Source of the DNA: Sporichthyaceae bacterium
GTDB taxonomy: Bacteria; Actinomycetota; Actinomycetes; JACCUZ01
Direction of reading: 5' to 3'
DNA length: 7,215 bases
Assembly: GCA_013698395.1 (NCBI GenBank)
Contig: JACCUZ010000178.1
Coordinates: 1 to 7,215, forward strand
Shown here: positions 5,936 through 7,215 of the stretch, in pieces
How positions within the stretch are numbered: position 1 is the stretch's first letter
How the letters are laid out: each line of letters starts with the position of its first letter
Translations under genes and position numbers: made by a program
Notes under the pieces: model-generated
Database searches by the model: none
What the model was told of the DNA's origin: nothing
What the model saw: only the letters and a program-made list of their open reading frames with translations

Positions 5936-7051
5936 ATGGGGCCGGTGGACCCGGCCGCGACACCGCCACCGGACGTGGTCAACTGCCACGAGCTGGAAGC
6001 CCTCGCCCGGGAGCGGCTGACCCCGCAGGCGTTCGCATATGTCGCCGGCGGCAGCGGCGACGAGCACACCTTGGCCTGGAACGTCGAGGCCTGGTCCCGG
6101 ATCCGGCTCGCGCCGCGGTTCCTCGTCGACGTCTCCTCGATAGACACGACCCTCCGACTCCTCGGTCACGACCTCGCCTCCCCCGTGGTGCTGGCGCCGA
6201 CGGCATCGCATCGGCTCTTCCACCCCGACGGCGAGCTGGAGACGGTTCGGGGGGCGGCGGCCGCCGAGGCGCTCTACGTGCAGTCCACTCTGGCGACCGT
6301 CGCGGTCGGCGAGGTCGGCGCGGCGGCGACCGGACCGTGGTGGTTCCAGGTCTACATCCAGCGCGACCGGGGCTTCACCGCCGAGCTGGTCGCCCGGGCA
6401 GAGGACGCCGGCGCGTCGGCCCTGGTCCTCACCGTCGACCTTCCGGTCCTGGGGGCCCGCGACACCGACCGGCGCAACAGCCTCGGCCTGCCGGTCGGCG
6501 TGGAGTACGCGAATCTGCGCGGCCTCGAGCTCGTCCCGGACGATCTGCCGCCAGCTCGGCGGGTGTACAACCCGCATCTCGACCCGACCGTCACCTGGCG
6601 TGACGTGGACTGGCTGTCGTCCGTCGCGCGCGTGCCGGTCGTACTCAAGGGCGTGTTGCGGGCCGATGACGCCCGCCGCTGCCTCGACCACGACGTCGCG
6701 GCCGTCGTCGTGTCCAACCACGGGGCGCGCAACCTCGACACGGTGCCCGCGACCGTCGAGGCGCTGCCGGGTGTGGTCGCAGCTGTCGACGGCCGGCTGC
6801 CCGTGCTCGTCGACGGTGGCATCCGCCGGGGCACCGACGTGGCTAAGGCGCTGATCCTGGGTGCGACGGCCGTGCTGATCGGACGGCCGTACGTCTGGGG
6901 GCTGGCCGTGCACGGCGCCGCCGGAGTGAAGCTGGTGGTCGACATGCTGCGTACCGAGCTGGAGATGGCGATGGGACTGCTCGGCGCCCCGACGCTGGCC
7001 GACCTCGGCCCTGACCTGCTCTGGGACGCCTCCGGGGAGCCACTGCGCTAG
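5936..7051 (+). CDS. FMN-dependent alpha-hydroxy-acid oxidizing protein
   Basis: This is a TIM-barrel flavoenzyme of the glycolate oxidase/lactate oxidase/hydroxymandelate oxidase family (FMN_dh). It oxidises an L-2-hydroxy acid to the 2-oxo acid. The 371 residues match the family. Visible active-site positions are Y35 in AFAYVAGGSGDE, the APTASHRLFHPDGE block (87-100), Q138/Y140 in WFQVYIQRDRG, T166/D168 in LTVDLPVLGARDTDRR, K238 in VVLKGVL, the catalytic H262 and R265 in SNHGARNLD, DGGIRRG (293-299) for FMN phosphate binding, and GRP (316-318). The family consensus at the catalytic loop is HGGRQLD, so this copy differs at two positions while keeping His and Arg. There is no membrane segment. 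The ATG directly follows the regulator stop (TAGATG), with no separate Shine-Dalgarno, suggesting coupling. The substrate cannot be assigned: glycolate, lactate, mandelate and longer hydroxy acids are all possible. No clear terminator follows. Confidence 0.93.
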   Translation: MGPVDPAATPPPDVVNCHELEALARERLTPQAFAYVAGGSGDEHTLAWNVEAWSRIRLAPRFLVDVSSIDTTLRLLGHDLASPVVLAPTASHRLFHPDGELETVRGAAAAEALYVQSTLATVAVGEVGAAATGPWWFQVYIQRDRGFTAELVARAEDAGASALVLTVDLPVLGARDTDRRNSLGLPVGVEYANLRGLELVPDDLPPARRVYNPHLDPTVTWRDVDWLSSVARVPVVLKGVLRADDARRCLDHDVAAVVVSNHGARNLDTVPATVEALPGVVAAVDGRLPVLVDGGIRRGTDVAKALILGATAVLIGRPYVWGLAVHGAAGVKLVVDMLRTELEMAMGLLGAPTLADLGPDLLWDASGEPLR

Positions 7052-7093
7052 GCGTGGGCCCGCTTCAGCAGGCGTCGACGGCTGGCGCAGCGG

Positions 7094-7120
7094 GGCGGAT
7101 TCACGCGGTCGTCGCAACAC
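7094..7120. repeat. Probable terminal inverted repeat of an IS30-family element
   Basis: The segment ends GGTCGTCGCAACAC (7107-7120) and lies 4 nt beyond the transposase stop codon, where an IS30-family end is expected. Read from the other strand it begins GTGTTGCGACGACC, which resembles ends I recall from actinobacterial IS30-type elements. The partner repeat is outside the window, so the outer boundary (about 7094) is an estimate. Confidence 0.5.
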
Positions 7121-7124
7121 GGCA

Positions 7125-7215
7125 CTATGCGACTGCGGTTAAGAGTAGTTCGTTGAGGGCTTCGGCCGGGGTGGCCCAGTTGAGGGTCTTTCGGGGTCGG
7201 CCGTTGAGCTCGGCG
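7125..7215 (-). mobile_element. IS30-family transposase, C-terminal fragment
   Basis: Reading the minus strand from 7214 gives 29 residues, AELNGRPRKTLNWATPAEAL (20) then NELLLTAVA, ending at TAG (7127-7125). The LNxRPRKTLxWxTPAEAL pattern is the classic C-terminal tail of IS30-family DDE transposases, which follows the catalytic Glu helix. The rest of the gene lies to the right of the window, so I cannot tell whether the element is intact. The stop codon is 4 nt from a probable terminal repeat, a spacing typical of a complete element end. The element points toward the oxidase gene, whose stop is about 40 nt beyond the predicted boundary. Confidence 0.88.

Noticed and set aside
7052..7090. 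Intrinsic terminator after the oxidase gene
   Set aside because: Only a GGGCCC palindrome and a 4-bp CAGC/GCTG pairing are present, with no T-run.
5723..7120. Minus-strand open frame of 465 codons opposite the regulator and oxidase
   Set aside because: It crosses the CGNR-oxidase junction and both are well-supported genes; this is an antisense shadow.

Overview
The window is high-GC DNA. Its gene content points to a spore-forming or mycelial actinomycete: an SsgA/SsgB-family cell-division regulator, an actinobacterial PGPGW membrane protein, a CGNR zinc-finger regulator and many GTG starts. I cannot name the genus from sequence alone.

Layout, left to right. (1) Minus-strand one-carbon module: a nearly complete fhs (formate-tetrahydrofolate ligase) is followed 2 nt downstream by the start of a cyclodeaminase/methenyl-THF cyclohydrolase-type gene that runs off the left edge. 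(2) A 242-nt non-coding stretch upstream of fhs holds two short direct-repeat arrays. (3) A tRNA-Val(CAC) gene lies on the minus strand. (4) A minus-strand PGPGW membrane protein is divergent from a plus-strand ssgB-like gene. (5) A minus-strand pair, a DMT/EamA exporter and hutI (imidazolonepropionase), is joined by an ATGA overlap; the hutI 3' end overlaps the ssgB 3' end tail to tail by 11 nt. (6) A plus-strand pair, a CGNR zinc-finger transcription factor and an FMN-dependent alpha-hydroxy-acid oxidase, abuts exactly (TAGATG) and is divergent from the exporter-hutI pair. (7) At the right edge is the C-terminus of an IS30-family transposase with a probable terminal inverted repeat, so a mobile element starts about 40 nt after the oxidase stop codon.

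How the genes may work together. Fhs and the cyclodeaminase/cyclohydrolase act on the same folate C1 pool (10-formyl-THF and 5,10-methenyl-THF). HutI makes N-formimino-L-glutamate, whose formimino group can enter that pool in organisms that have a formiminotransferase, but no such gene and no other hut gene is in view. The divergent CGNR-oxidase and exporter-hutI pairs share a 64-nt control region and may form one regulatory unit; this is inference.

Most of the window is recognisable metabolism and development. I found no convincing new system. The best leads are the CGNR/oxidase/exporter/hutI divergon, the helical-phase repeats upstream of fhs, and the partial genes at both edges.
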